From contig NW_006767442.1 of assembly GCF_000264995.1 (NCBI RefSeq), positions 1,146,634 to 1,210,633 of the forward strand: DNA of 64,000 bases. The letters run 5' to 3'. The number at the start of each line of letters is the position of its first letter. Within the stretch, counting starts at the first letter, position 1. Under the pieces are notes generated by a model. It did not search any database and was not told where the DNA came from. It saw nothing but the letters and a program-made list of their open reading frames with translations. The translations under genes and the position numbers were made by a program. Source of the stretch: Punctularia strigosozonata HHB-11173 SS5 (taxonomy: Eukaryota > Basidiomycota > Agaricomycetes > Corticiales > Punctulariaceae). Positions 23,172-34,599 of this stretch are shown piece after piece.

Positions 23172-25271
23172 TCAAGTCCCCAATAATGGCGCAACATCAA
23201 GTCTCTTCGACAGCCCTTCCTGTCAGTTGAACAAGAACGTGAACCCAATCTCACCCCCACGTCAAAAACCCAACCCTCCGTTTGGCATCGTCTGCTTGTT
23301 TATCTCCATCAGGCGCCTTCTCTACTGCCCTTTCATCGATGTCATGATCATGTGCAGTACCGTTTACCGGCGTTAGCACGGCGTATTACTACGAGTTGCG
23401 ACATACCATTCGGATGGCGCATGCTAACTGGGTTCGAATGCCTTTCATCCCGAGTCTGAAGATGCACCGTCGATGCGGACGTGCCTGGAGGCTTGCCATC
23501 CAAGTTGCCAACCTACTTATGCAGTGTACCACTTGAGCCTCCCGACCTCGGCCCCCAGCTGTGACTGTCTCATCTCGCTCCACCCTGTCACTGACCCCCG
23601 ACATGCGAAACGAACGACATCTCTCGACGTCCAACGTCCGACGCCCTGGAAAACCACCGCTGGCGTGTACATATCCGCGTAACGCCCCTCAGAACTTGGA
23701 GTCCCACTCCAAAAACTCCTCCCAATCGAGTCAACGCATATCCCCAGCTCGGCACCTCGAAATCGATCAATTCACGACGCATCTACCCACCCCAACCTCA
23801 AAAAAAATCGTCCCTCTTGCCGCAACCGCTCAATCGATTCGATGTCTCAGACCACTCAAATCTTGCCAAGACCGGGACCCCCTATTTCACGCATACGTTC
23901 ACCCTAAACTTTCCAGTTTTCGCCCGGCTTGACCTGGCTTTGACGCTGGTGACGCATCCGTGCAACCACGTTATCACGGTACAACGAAAACCCACTGTGC
24001 CGGCCGACGGTGACGCTTCAGGATCTCTCTGCTTGCGATGAGTCAAAGGTTGTTAGATGACGACGACGGATCGCGGCAAGCCGCCACCGCCGCGGAAGAG
24101 CGTGCACATCATAGTACAGTTCCAACAACCTGAAGTGCCCGTCCTTTTTGACTTTTTCGCAGATCCCCGGCCCTTAAGTTAAAAGCATCTCCGGGAAAGC
24201 GACCAGCAGAAAAGGAGGGCGTGCCTGGCGCCGGAGACTGCCTTGATCGCCGCACGCGCGCCAACCGTGACCGGCCTGCCTCATCCGTCCGACGAGGTCC
24301 CGCCTCTGCCGGAACTTCTCGCGACGCTGCCTTGTTCGCCCGCCCGACCGCGCCTTCGCCCACATCCGGGGCTTGTTCGTCATCTCAAGATCTCCTCGGC
24401 GTGTCGCAATGTCGAACGTTGTCATCCATCGTTTTGGAGTATCTTGCTGCTCTCGCCGAGATCTTGGCCCCAGGTCTTCCATCCCGACCTCTTCGAACGA
24501 TGGTCTCGATGAGTGATACTCTACTACCGTGGTGACGTTATGTGTATACCGATCGTGACCGATGCACGCGCCCGATCCTTTGCGAGTCTGAAACGGTGAC
24601 CGTTGCATCCTGAAAGTATTAGGAAACGACGTCACCACGTCAACGCCCTATCCTCCGAATGCCTCCTCGTCGGAATCGTCGCGCACGTGGCCGGTGGAAA
24701 AGCGAGGCTCGAAGACGTCCAGGAACGGCAGTCGTCGAGATTCGTAAACAAAAAGCCTTCACAACTTTGAAGCGACTCCTCGGTCGACGCGGCCTTGGGA
24801 ATCGGCGGTCGACTCCTCGTCACCTTTTCACGAGCGCATGCACCAACCGGCCGCGGAGAAGACGCAAGTAGGATGAGGAGGGGTCGCCTGCGCTTCACGT
24901 TCGCCAGCGCCACCCCGGACGTCCTTCAGAGCCAGACAGAATCACTCGTATCCCGGGGGCCTGAAGGACGCGATGCGACACAGGACGGCGTTACATCAAG
25001 AGATCGCCGCAGGAGACCGCGTCCCCTCGAGAACCGCCGTCATCGGTTCGAAGAGGGTTCAAGATCCATTCCGTCCATTACTCACACCCACGTTACATTA
25101 CATCGACGTGCCCCAAAGACCGCCGTCCAAACACGGCAGAATAAGTTAATTCATCTCGAACACATCGATGCACCCGATGCGCGCCTTAGTAGTCCCGGCT
25201 CCTAGGAAACGTCGGTCTTCGTCAGAACTGCGGATCATCCGACAACCACCATCCGGTAGTAGGCTGCACAC
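23172..25271. other. Long stretch without a confident gene
   Basis: About 2.1 kb. Open frames on both strands (for example 24174-24638 minus, 24659-24871 plus) show no family signature. CGA/TCG-rich text suggests old duplicated or degenerate sequence. I see no repeat boundary, RNA gene or promoter motif that I can defend. Confidence 0.4.
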
Positions 25272-26403
25272 TCACCAGATCGTGCCGCGCTTTCCCGACG
25301 GCGCTTTCGCCGCGGTCTCGTTGCCTTTCACGGCCGTGATCTTGACCACGTGCGCGGTCGAGGTGGAGGATGCGGTGGCGGACGTGGACAAGGAAGAGGA
25401 AGAGGAAGCGTCGTCCGACGTCGAGTCAGTATCGTCCCCGTCGCCCGTGGGCTCTGAGTCGTCCGCGGACGCCGTCGCGGTCGCGGTGTCGTCCGAGTCG
25501 TCAGTCGCCGTCGTGGTGTCGTCGCCGTCGTCGCCGCTGTCCCCGCCATCGGTCGCATCGGCGGAGTCCGCCGTGGACGTCGAAGTGGCCGTACCGTCCG
25601 GATCGTCGGTGCCAGTAGCTGTGGCATCCGAGTCGTCTCCGTCATCGGAACCGGTGTCGTCGCCATTGTCCGCGGAAGTGTCGTCGCCGTTGTCTGAGGA
25701 GGTGTCGTCGCCGTTGTCCGAAGAAGTGTCGTCGCCTGCGTCCGAGCTGTTGTCGTCTCCAGTGCCATCATCGCCGGTGTCCGTCGAATCCGTCGAATCG
25801 ATGGAATCCGTGCTGTCCGTTCCATCAATATCGTCCGTCGAATCGGTTTCGTCTGTAGAGTCGGTCTCGTCCGTGGCATCGGTGCCGCTCGTGGACGTGG
25901 TACCGGATTGCTTGTTCCCGAAGATCTGCAACCCCACGATCGCTCAACACAGTAATCCAGGCGTGAAGAAAGGGGGGCCGACCTTGTTGAGACCCTTGCT
26001 GATCACGTCGCTGCCCAGCTCGGCGATCTCGGGCTCGGCGAACTGGAACGCGTCGCCGAGGACGGTCCCGAGGGCGCTGCCGAGGCCCTTGCGCCGCTGC
26101 AGCGTGCCGGTCGAGTCGTCGGCGTCGGTCGACGACCCGCCCTCGACCTTTTGCAGCAGCTTGCCGCCCAGCTTTTCGGCCTCGGGCAGGAGGAGGTCCT
26201 CCGCGGCGTCGACCTCGAACGGGACGAGGAAGCCCTGGCGCTTGGCCATCAGAGCACTGTCAAGCCGGCTGTGACACGGTCAGCAACACAGCCGACACTG
26301 AATGTAGCGATGCAACGCACGGGGCGGCGATGGGTGCGCCGATGCTAGGAGCGATGACGCTCAATGCGACCAGAGCGGACAGGGAGGCGAAGGTGGCGCG
26401 CAT
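25272..26403 (-). CDS. Secreted low-complexity protein, paralogue II (Asp/Ser/Thr repeats)
   Basis: Exons 26403-26321, 26256-25983 and 25925-25272 join in frame to 336 residues. It starts with a signal peptide (MRATFASLSALVALSVIAPSIGAPIAAP), split by an intron at the same place as in paralogues I and III. A MAKR basic site follows and may be a propeptide cleavage point. The middle is helical (EVDAAEDLLLPEAEKLGG..., GLGSALGTVLGDAFQFAEPEIAELG). The last ~215 residues are an acidic repeat region built from units such as TDSTDE and DNGDDTSS, ending in a basic AKAPSGKRGTIW. Unlike I and III it lacks the LTERQAVQIAEAAG module. Likely secreted or wall-associated and possibly O-glycosylated; function unknown. 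A donor-like GTGAGT overlaps the stop region, so another 3' exon cannot be excluded. Confidence 0.8.
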
Positions 26404-26760
26404 TTCGAAGATTATGGCGGACTAAAGTGCGAAGAGGATTGAAGGATGTGCACGAAAATGAACTAAATGCGTTGTTTGGTTAGCCAAATTCCCTCGCCGA
26501 TTTCTTCGTGGACTTACAGCTCCTGCCGGAGGAGTTCGAACGAGGTAAAGACGAAACGAAAGTGCGAGAGGTGGATCGAAGGACGAGCGCTGCTCGAGAA
26601 TTATTTCTCGGTACCCTCTTCGGTTATATACTTCCTCATCTCCATTCTTCGCCGACCCGGCAAGTTTTCAGGTAATGCAGTACGAATGGTGCACAGCGTC
26701 GCTGATGCGACACGGTTCCGTCGTCACCAATATCATCCAATTTGCCGTAGAGATGTATCG
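26404..26760. promoter_or_regulatory. Upstream region of paralogue II
   Basis: A TATA-like TTATATACTT lies near 26625, too far from the start codon to be its core promoter. No gene recognised. Confidence 0.3.
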
Positions 26761-27245
26761 AATTCTGGATTTTGTGACAAAAGCCCTTCTCGCTCGGGGT
26801 TCCGGGAGATCTGCGTTTCACAGCGTGATCGTCGCATGATACTGCTTTACATCAAGACGCGCCAGGATGTTTGAGTTCAAGCGACTGTCTGTGTAAATGG
26901 AATTAGCGATCAAGGTATGGCCCTTCCAGTCCTGTTTGCTTTGGATGCTTCGCTCTGGGCTTCGCCACGCAGGTATCGTTCATAGATTTCCACATAATGC
27001 TCCTTATCCTGTGATGATCACCTCGGCCAAAGAGCTGCAAGCGAGACTTACGCTCTGGGTTTTGAGGACGGTCTCCCTTGTCTCCAGGAAGTTTGCGTAC
27101 TCCTCCCAGCCTTCGCCCATGGACTGCCTGCTGAATCCCCGGTTTTCGATGAGGATGTAGTCCCGTACGATGCAGGGCGTGATGGCGACGTCTACAAGGC
27201 TGAACTGCTCGCCGAGCAAGTACGGGCCTTTGACCACGGGTGGAG
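26760..27245 (-). pseudogene. Inverted fragment of the glutathione S-transferase gene
   Basis: The minus strand from about 27245 reads VKGPYLLGEQFSLVDVAI, WEEYANFLETRETVLKTQS and, after an intron, the C-terminal DKEHYVEIYER-type end. It matches residues ~105-221 of the gene at 13.77-14.55 kb. The 5' two thirds of the gene are absent, so it cannot make an active enzyme. The copied block extends into the 3' flank (inverted match of 14815-14885). It is a segmental-duplication remnant. Confidence 0.8.
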
Positions 27246-27524
27246 GGTCATGGAACGGTGATTCCGGTGCCTGCGTGGTCGATGTCAACACCGCACGAGG
27301 CCAGGAGTTGATGTCAGCAGTGAAATGTTATGCGTCTCCCGCTTATGGGGTTTTCAGGTATCATCAGGATGTCCTAGATATACCGCACATTGCAACCCCC
27401 TCGGATTGACTGAGCTTCATATATTGCACGATTCTGTAAACAAAACAGCAGAGCAACATAGAGCCCCGGGGCATGAAACATCAGGGCATGAAAACACAAC
27501 GTTCATTTTTCATAGAGCATCATA
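27246..27524. repeat. Duplicated non-coding flank
   Basis: 27300-27410 is an inverted relative of 16985-17080 (TGGAGACATCC/GGATGTC block), and 27430-27520 is related to 16890-16980. These show that the 3' flank of the MQS genes was copied together with the genes. Confidence 0.6.
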
Positions 27525-28346
27525 TTAATCAATGTTGAGTACCGGAAGCAGCTGCCTGAGCTCCTCCAAGGGAACGTACTTCTTGCCCGAGCCATTCTGG
27601 GCATGCAGCTCGTATACGGGATCGAAATCCTCAGTAGCGGTAAGGCAGGCGACTACCTCGTATATGGTCCCACCGATCGGCACTTGCTGACCGACAGCGC
27701 GCCTCAGCCGAGAAAGAGCCGATTGGCCAGGTGAGGGTGCGGTGTCGTGGTGAGAAGTATGTGGACCCCAGTCCGGGCCCATAACCTCCCTGCAGCTGGA
27801 GAGATGAGACGAAAGTTATTTCAGCCTTCGGAAGAAGCATGATACAGAGAGGGTACTGACTACGCATCGCTGGCTTCTGCATCCAGTCTAAGCGCAAAAC
27901 TTAGGCCCTTGGCGGCTGGAAGTTCCCAATCGATGAGGAATTCGATGGCACGTTGCGACGCAAATATGACGTCTACGTGACTAGTAATCGCAATGTCAGA
28001 ATGGAACCCGGAAGCAGGGAGAGAATCAATCTCACTCTTCCATACAGGTAGGCCTCCGATTGAGGATCCCATAGACCAACTCGAAGAATTTGAATCTGAA
28101 CTGAGAGAGATCGCCAGGCATTGGAAGTAGCGATGGGTACTTGTCGTTCGTCTGGTCTGCCTTCCATTTTGCAATGACCGCGTTGTACTTGTCATCCGCG
28201 GTGGCCAGGTTGTAGTCGCGGGAGTTCTGCATGCCGGTGCAGCCATTGTTCATACGCTTATGGAAGTTCTGAACAATCTTGACCAAGTCATCCCTGGGGA
28301 TTTGATTTATAGGAAGGTGATACCACTGTCGCTTGCCAGATTGCAT
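27525..28346 (-). CDS. MQS-family protein, copy C (intact)
   Basis: Exons 28346-28036, 27980-27861 and 27789-27525 give 231 residues, with exon lengths identical to copy B. It starts MQSGKRQWYHLPINQIPRDD, and all blocks seen in copy B are present (GCTGMQNSRDYN, LPMPGDLSQFRFKFFELVY, HVDVIFASQRAIEFLIDWE, EVMGPDWGPH, TATEDFDPVYELHA, GKKYVPLEELRQLLPVLNID). It is about 75-80% identical to B by eye. It lies in inverted orientation relative to B, beside the inverted GST fragment, so GST and MQS were probably copied as one block. No function can be assigned; no secretion or membrane signal. Confidence 0.8.
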
Positions 28347-29318
28347 GTTGGTGTGGAAGAGGGGTGTGTCGGCAGTGAATGTTGGCGAGGCCGCGAGAGG
28401 CCTCGTGATATATAGGGCGTGCTCACGTGCTCCCGCCGCCACACCGATTTGTCACTTCAAGTAAGGTGTTGTTTGTTCATTTGTTCAAACTTCAACGACA
28501 GCATATGATGCCTTTGGACAATCACGAAATTATTGTCTGCCCTACCTGGGTGTTTCTACTATTGAAGCTGTCCCCTTGTTGTCAGCGCCCGATACACATA
28601 TTACTTGGCCAGCTTATCTTGGTTCATCATATCACCAAGCCGCGTGGTTGTGATCAGTGGTGTTGGTCCCGGTAGACACCAATGGAGCATCCACCACAAT
28701 CAACTATGCGCTAAGCATTTCTTTTGCTTGTGCTGCCAAGACTAGTTCTTCCCCAGCTTCAGTCAACGCGTAAGAGACTGAAATATTGTTGTTTGTCCAG
28801 TTTGTTCACATGAGGTTGCAGTGGAATCACTGCATTACTTCATCAGGCGATGATGACTCCCAGACTGACTCCGCATTCCATGTGGCATGCTGTCAGGTTG
28901 AACGTAATAGTCCTCTGGATCTTTTATTCCATGTTGGCTGTCACACGTTCTTCCGACGCATTTGGTATCCTCTCGCGTTTGAGAACGGACCAATCGATCT
29001 GCTGCTCGAGGACAATAAGTTCAGGATGCTCATTATGACCATGTGAGTCATCGGACTGCTTATCCTTTGTGCCGTTCCGCAGAGTCGACTGGCTGCTCAG
29101 TGCTATAAATCCAATCGTGTTTCAACCCTGACCGACCCCATAACGACACCCCCTTAACTCGAGCCTTACAGTTTACTTGGACCGTTATATACTGAATATT
29201 CATGGCTAACCCGGCTAATGGAATCCCCAACTTTACTGGTACACGCTATGCTTGAATTTCAGGTGCAGGCAGAAGGCACTGACAGCCTTTCATTATCTGC
29301 ATCGACGTAGCTGTCCAC
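28347..29318. other. Intergenic region
   Basis: About 970 bp. A TATA-like TATATAGG near 28410 lies ~65 bp upstream of MQS copy C on the minus strand. Plus-strand open frames at 28427-29046 have no recognisable family. No repeat seen. Confidence 0.4.
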
Positions 29319-29913
29319 ATGCCCTTTCCCCTACAACTTGCCGGCAACAATATTGCTCTTCGAAGGGTTGGTTTGAGTTACGACTTGCACACCAGACCGA
29401 TCGAGGATGATCTTCCTGGTGGATGGCATTGTTATCGATGTATGTTAATCTGCACTGTTTCCATCCTTTCAAAGGAAGAGGCTAAGCCAACTGCTTTCAG
29501 CAACTATCTACCGGCGTATAAACAAGGTCTTGAAGGATCTCGGTTTCAGCTCCCCGCAGTACTCCGTCTGGCAGCGCAACACCTCATTGGCTGTTGCGTG
29601 GTTTGCCGCAATGAGGCTACGCAATATTGAACCACGGGGAATTTTTGCTACGTGCTTACGAGGCGTCCAAATACACGTTGTCGAGAATCCTGCCTTGTTT
29701 GTTTTGACGCATACTATGCTTCTGGGTGGCCCGGCGTCTCCTCAGCTGCTGGGCCCCACTCCCCTTGGGCTGGTAGGACTCGCGCCGATGGTATTCGGAC
29801 AATCTCAGCTGCCTCCCGCTAACCTGTGGGCACGGTACTGGCACCGGTTGCAAAATCGTGGCGTTAGATATTCTCCCGCTGCCTCGAACAGCAACAACTG
29901 GCGCATCCGATAG
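29319..29913 (+). CDS. VapD/Cas2-like small protein with C-terminal extension
   Basis: Two exons, 29319-29439 and 29501-29913, join in frame to 177 residues and look whole; the intron is GTATGT...TTTCAG with a CTAAG branch-like site. The core reads VGLSYDL near residue 18, then IYRRINKVLKDLGF, PQYSVWQRN, and VAWFAAMRLRNI. It ends near residue 110 with RGVQIHVVENPALF. This order (strand ending ..DL, helix ..I..VL...GF, strand Q.S(V/L)(W/Y), helix A..(W/L)F.AM..L, strand ..(V/I)..(V/I)E....F) matches bacterial VapD, an endoribonuclease family with a Cas2-like ferredoxin fold. The last ~65 residues are a Gly/Pro/Leu-rich extension that VapD lacks. Assignment rests on remembered motif order only, so it is tentative. 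The neighbours are duplicated accessory genes. Confidence 0.55.
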
Positions 29914-30427
29914 TAACCAATTATCCAGACATCAATCAAATTGATAGAAGTGTAGGGCAGATGTAACACACTGTTGCGACCGTGTAATGTGTCCAGGAAC
30001 GTCAGGAATCAGAACACAAAACTTCTTTGGCAGATTGTTGAAAAGCCCCAACGCCCATTATCTGTAAATGTAGAGCACTTGGCCGCGGCTATTGTCGTGT
30101 ATTGAACAAAGGTGCTGACCGTCAAGGACTTGTTCTGGTAGCGCGACAACCAGGATGCAGCTGGTGACACTCGTTTTATCCTTGATCGGCAGCTCTACGT
30201 ATAGCAAAAATATATAGACAACGAACATGGGCAATACAGGGCACTCGAACATGCGGCACCAGGGCATAAAACACCCATAGGAACTCAAAGCGAACGATGC
30301 CAAATCCTGTGAGCAATAGCCTGAGCTCATCCAAGGGTTGCACTTCTTCCCCGAGCCATCCGCGGCACGATTCCCGCAGTCTTGTGTTGCGTCAGCGGCG
30401 ACCAGAGTTACAACCAGAGTTACAACC
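29914..30427. other. Mosaic intergenic region with MQS fragment F
   Basis: Around 30290-30365 the minus strand carries a short remnant of the MQS C-terminus (ADGSGKK then, one phase over, PLDELR), followed by relatives of the MQS 3' flank (30200-30300). Nothing else recognisable is present. Confidence 0.5.
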
Positions 30428-30562
30428 ATGTCCGGCATCGTCTTTAGATGGCTCAAAAGCGCAGGGGGGACGCGGTTTTTTACGCAAACATATAACACAC
30501 CTTGTCAGAAAGCCGTCCTCGTCTTCTGCCACGGATTCATCGAGCACATAGAACGCTACCAA
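30428..30562 (+). pseudogene. Detached exon 1 of a monoacylglycerol lipase
   Basis: A copy of the first 135-bp exon of the lipase gene at 37918-38052 (MSGIVFRWLKSAGGTRFFTQ, then VLVFCHGFIEHIERYQ), with about 80-85% identity. Some promoter sequence is copied too, but exons 2-7 are missing. It is a gene fragment left by duplication. Confidence 0.8.
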
Positions 30563-30629
30563 GCAGGTTTTCTTCCACCGTGTCTTGCTCCTCATAATTC
30601 TTCAACTAATCTAACCTCTGAGTCCGGGA

Positions 30630-30786
30630 CGAGTGTCATACGAAACCCGGTAACGATCGGTACTGGATCGTGGCCCAGAAGGACTGCCACATACTCAGGG
30701 CATGTCCGACTGCACATTGGAGTTCGATATTCAGTACGTGGACCCGAAGGTCGTCGAGTACCTTCTTACTTCAGTACGTAAGTCAA
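30630..30786. repeat. Dispersed 155-bp repeat, copy 1
   Basis: Closely matches 37400-37556 in the same orientation (begins GACGAGTGTCATACGAAACC). One frame reads WIVAQKDCHILR and another CTLEFDIQYVDPKVVEYLL, so it may come from exons of an unidentified gene. Here it abuts the breakpoint of the truncated OPT copy. Confidence 0.7.
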
Positions 30787-32118
30787 CCTTACGCGCTCAA
30801 CGTCATCGTCGTCTCCGAACAGTTCTATCACATCCGGAGCGACTACTGGTTCAACCTCGTGCTGGTGCTCGCGACGCAGTTGACCGGTTTGGGGCTGGCG
30901 GGGTTGTGCAGGAGGTTCCTTGTCTGGCCAGCGAGCATGGTGTGGCCTGCAAACCTGGTAGCGTGCACGTTGTTGAACACGCTGCACGCGGAAGACGACG
31001 AGGCGACTGGCGGGCTCACGAGGTACAAGTACTTCATGTGGGTCATGACCGGGAGTTTCTTCTTCTTCTTCCTGCCAGGTAACGGAATTCATGCCTTTGG
31101 CTCGTGGCGGGGAAGCTCACTTTTTTCCTTTCCCTCGTAGGCTTCCTGTTCCAAGCGCTCTCCGTCTTCAGCTGGGTATGCTGGATTTGGCCCAATAACG
31201 TGCCCGTGAACCAGCTCTTCGGCGTCTCGTCCGGGCTCGGCATGTCATTCCTCACCTTCGACTGGACGCAGATCTCCTGGATCGGCTCGCCGCTCATGGT
31301 CCCTTGGTGGGCGGAGGTGCACATCTTCGGCGGCTTCGTGTTCTTCTACTGGTTCCTCGCCCCGATCTTCTACTACACCAACGTATGGAAGTTGTCCTAC
31401 TTCCCTATCTCCGCCAACGACCCGTACGACCGCTTCGGGAATACGTACAACGTCACGCGTGTGCTCCAGACGGACGACACCTTCAATCGGACCGCGTACG
31501 ACGAGTACTCGCCGCTTTACCTTCCGGCCTCTTACGCGATCACCTACCTCGCCGCGTTTGCGCTCATGACGTGCGTCATCGTGCACACGTTGCTCTACCA
31601 CGGCCATTCGCTCCTCAACGGCGTCAAGCGCATCTCGGTCGAGAAGGACGACATCCACGCGAAGCTCATGCGCAATTACCCGGAGGTGCCCGACTGGTGG
31701 TACGGCGCCGCGTTTGTGTTTTTCTTCGCGCTCGCGGTCGTCGCCGTCGAGGTCTGGCATACGAGCGTGCCCGTGTGGAGTTTGGTGCTGGCGGTGCTGT
31801 TACCCGTGGTCTACGTGCTCCCGAGTGGATTCATCTTCGCGATGACCGGTCAAGGCATCACGCTCAATCTGCTGGCGCAGATCATCCCGGGCACGCTGCT
31901 CCCCGGGAACCCGCGTGCGAACATGGTTGGTATCCTTTGACGCTTTCGCTTCGCTGGGAGTTTGCATTCTGACAAGCGGGTTTCACAGATCTTCAAGGCC
32001 TACTCGGTCCAGACGCTGAACGAGGCGACCGACTTCGTCCAGGACCTCAAGCTCGGACACTACGTCAAGGTCCCTCCGCGAGCGACTTTCATAGTCCAGC
32101 TCGTCGCGACCGTCCTCG

Positions 32119-32586
32119 CCGCCTTCGTCCAGGTCGGCGTGAAGGAATGGCTCTTCACGAACGTGCCCGACATCTGCTCGCCGGATCAGGCTTCGTCCCT
32201 CACCTGCCCGCACAACAAGGTGTACTTCACCGCGTCCGCCATCTGGGGACTCATCGGCCCTTCGCGCCAGTTCGGCCCGGGCTCGATCTACTACCCCCAG
32301 ATTTACGCCGTCATCATCGGCGCGTTCCTTCCCGTGCCCTTCTGGCTGTGGCAGCGCCGGTACCCGACGAGCTGGGTGAGGTATTTGTCGACGCCCGTGA
32401 TCCTCAACGGCTTGCTGTTCATACCCCCCGCGACGGGCATCAACTACTCGGCGTGGTTCGCGATGGGCCTCGTGTTCCAGTATCTGATCAGGAAGAGGAA
32501 TTTCGCGTGGTGGAGCAAGTTCAACTACGTGACGAGCGCGGCGCTGGACAAGCGGGACGAGCATCAGTTTGATCTTGATCTTCTTC
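32119..32586. repeat. Gap-edge repeat in the truncated OPT copy
   Basis: The ~468 bp left of the N run is repeated immediately after it (32893 to about 33359), with one extra base (CTGGACAAGCGGG against CTGGACAGCGGG). This is an unmerged assembly overlap, not a biological tandem repeat. Confidence 0.85.
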
Positions 32587-32892
32587 NNNNNNNNNNNNNN
32601 NNNNNNNNNNNNNNNNNNNNNNNNNNNNNNNNNNNNNNNNNNNNNNNNNNNNNNNNNNNNNNNNNNNNNNNNNNNNNNNNNNNNNNNNNNNNNNNNNNNN
32701 NNNNNNNNNNNNNNNNNNNNNNNNNNNNNNNNNNNNNNNNNNNNNNNNNNNNNNNNNNNNNNNNNNNNNNNNNNNNNNNNNNNNNNNNNNNNNNNNNNNN
32801 NNNNNNNNNNNNNNNNNNNNNNNNNNNNNNNNNNNNNNNNNNNNNNNNNNNNNNNNNNNNNNNNNNNNNNNNNNNNNNNNNNNNNNNNNNNN
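32587..32892. other. Assembly gap (306 N)
   Basis: Run of N inside exon 4 of the truncated OPT copy, flanked on both sides by the same OPT sequence. Confidence 0.95.
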
Positions 32893-34599
32893 CCGCCTTC
32901 GTCCAGGTCGGCGTGAAGGAATGGCTCTTCACGAACGTGCCCGACATCTGCTCGCCGGATCAGGCTTCGTCCCTCACCTGCCCGCACAACAAGGTGTACT
33001 TCACCGCGTCCGCCATCTGGGGACTCATCGGCCCTTCGCGCCAGTTCGGCCCGGGCTCGATCTACTACCCCCAGATTTACGCCGTCATCATCGGCGCGTT
33101 CCTTCCCGTGCCCTTCTGGCTGTGGCAGCGCCGGTACCCGACGAGCTGGGTGAGGTATTTGTCGACGCCCGTGATCCTCAACGGCTTGCTGTTCATACCC
33201 CCCGCGACGGGCATCAACTACTCGGCGTGGTTCGCGATGGGCCTCGTGTTCCAGTATCTGATCAGGAAGAGGAATTTCGCGTGGTGGAGCAAGTTCAACT
33301 ACGTGACGAGCGCGGCGCTGGACAGCGGGACGAGCATCAGTTTGATCTTGATCTTCTTCGTGCTTCAGGTGCGTCGTCGTTCCTTCTTTCCCTTTCTGGT
33401 CAGGAATCGGGGGAGCTGACGTGCGATTACGATTCGCAGTTCCCGAAGAACGGAGAGATCATCGACAAGACCGTATGGTGGGGTAACGATATATTCCAGA
33501 AGAGTACGTGCATGATACCCGATGCGCTGACCCCGTACTCACGCCGACCTCTCTCTTTTAGACGCGGATTGGAACAAAACACCATTCCGAGCAGTGCCTC
33601 CCGGTGGCGTGCCCTCATAACGACAGCCCCCGACGGACCGGGCCCCCCCCCCTCGTATATCTATTCGTCCTCGACCTTGTTCTCGTCTGTGCTTGGGTCA
33701 TCGCGCACTGTCTGTCCTCCACCTTCCTCTACCTCTTCCTCGGCCTGTTCGCGCACACGCACACCCACCCTCCTTGACTGTTATATCCCTCTCACGCCCG
33801 ATATCTCCTTTATCTCCTCCCTCCGTGGCTCCTCGTACTCGTGGCTGTGTCCTTCTACGTCTTTATACTCCATCTAGACCGGCTTTTTTCGACGTTCTTT
33901 TCTATTTTCCTCTCGACACATCGTCTCCTTTTTCTGTTTCGCGCGAGCGAGCGTATAAGGAAGGGGCGGGGGACGCACCATCAGGACTCACTACTCCTAC
34001 CACCCAGGCGCCGAGACGAAGAAAATTGCCGTCGTCCCGCGCCAGGCAGGACGTATCGTCATCGTCGACGGCTCTCCTACCTTCCTTCCTGTTTCGCATG
34101 CCTCACGCGCGTGTCCCCGCTCCGCGGACGCGTGTTATGCGGTGATTTCCATTGTTTATCGGGCTGTCGTTGGTGTCTCTACGAGAGCGAGCAAGCATGC
34201 CAAGTTTTTTTGTTTTTAGTGGGTTGAAGTAGGGATTGGCCTGGGAAAGGCCGTAGTAAGAAGGGAAGAAGGGCAGCGGACAGTATCGAATATTTGACCA
34301 AAAAATGTGTTTTTGTTTTCGTTTGTCTCCTCTCGTTGTTGACCGGTTTGGTCAGAGCCCCGCTCCTCCCCTTTGTATGTTACTTAGTATCTTAGCAAGT
34401 TTGGAGATGTAATGCTTGAGTAGGAAGTTCAAAAAAAAACAAAAACGTCTTGTGCAACTTTGACAGATCGGGTGTTGATTGACCCATGGTTATTTGTTTG
34501 GATACGTTTACGACGGTTCGTCGATGATTCAATTTTCGTTCGTTCGTTAGGCAATATTCTTCCGGTGGTGGAAGACCTTGAGAGCTCTATTACGGAAGA

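Larger units (their letters stand above)
30787..33620 (+). pseudogene. 5'-truncated inverted copy of the OPT gene
   Basis: It begins abruptly in the middle of exon 2 (PYALNVIVVSEQFY) and continues through exons 3-6 to the stop PPGGVPS-TAA, nearly identical to the copy at 18.2-22.2 kb. The whole disordered N-terminus, the promoter and the first transmembrane segments are missing. The frame happens to run open upstream into the 155-bp repeat, so a chimeric transcript is possible, but a working transporter is unlikely. It also contains an N gap with duplicated flanks. Confidence 0.85.

Noticed and set aside
25168-26274. A 368-codon plus-strand open frame rich in Ser and Val
   Set aside because: It is the antisense shadow of the Asp/Ser/Thr repeat gene on the minus strand, which has a signal peptide and splice sites.
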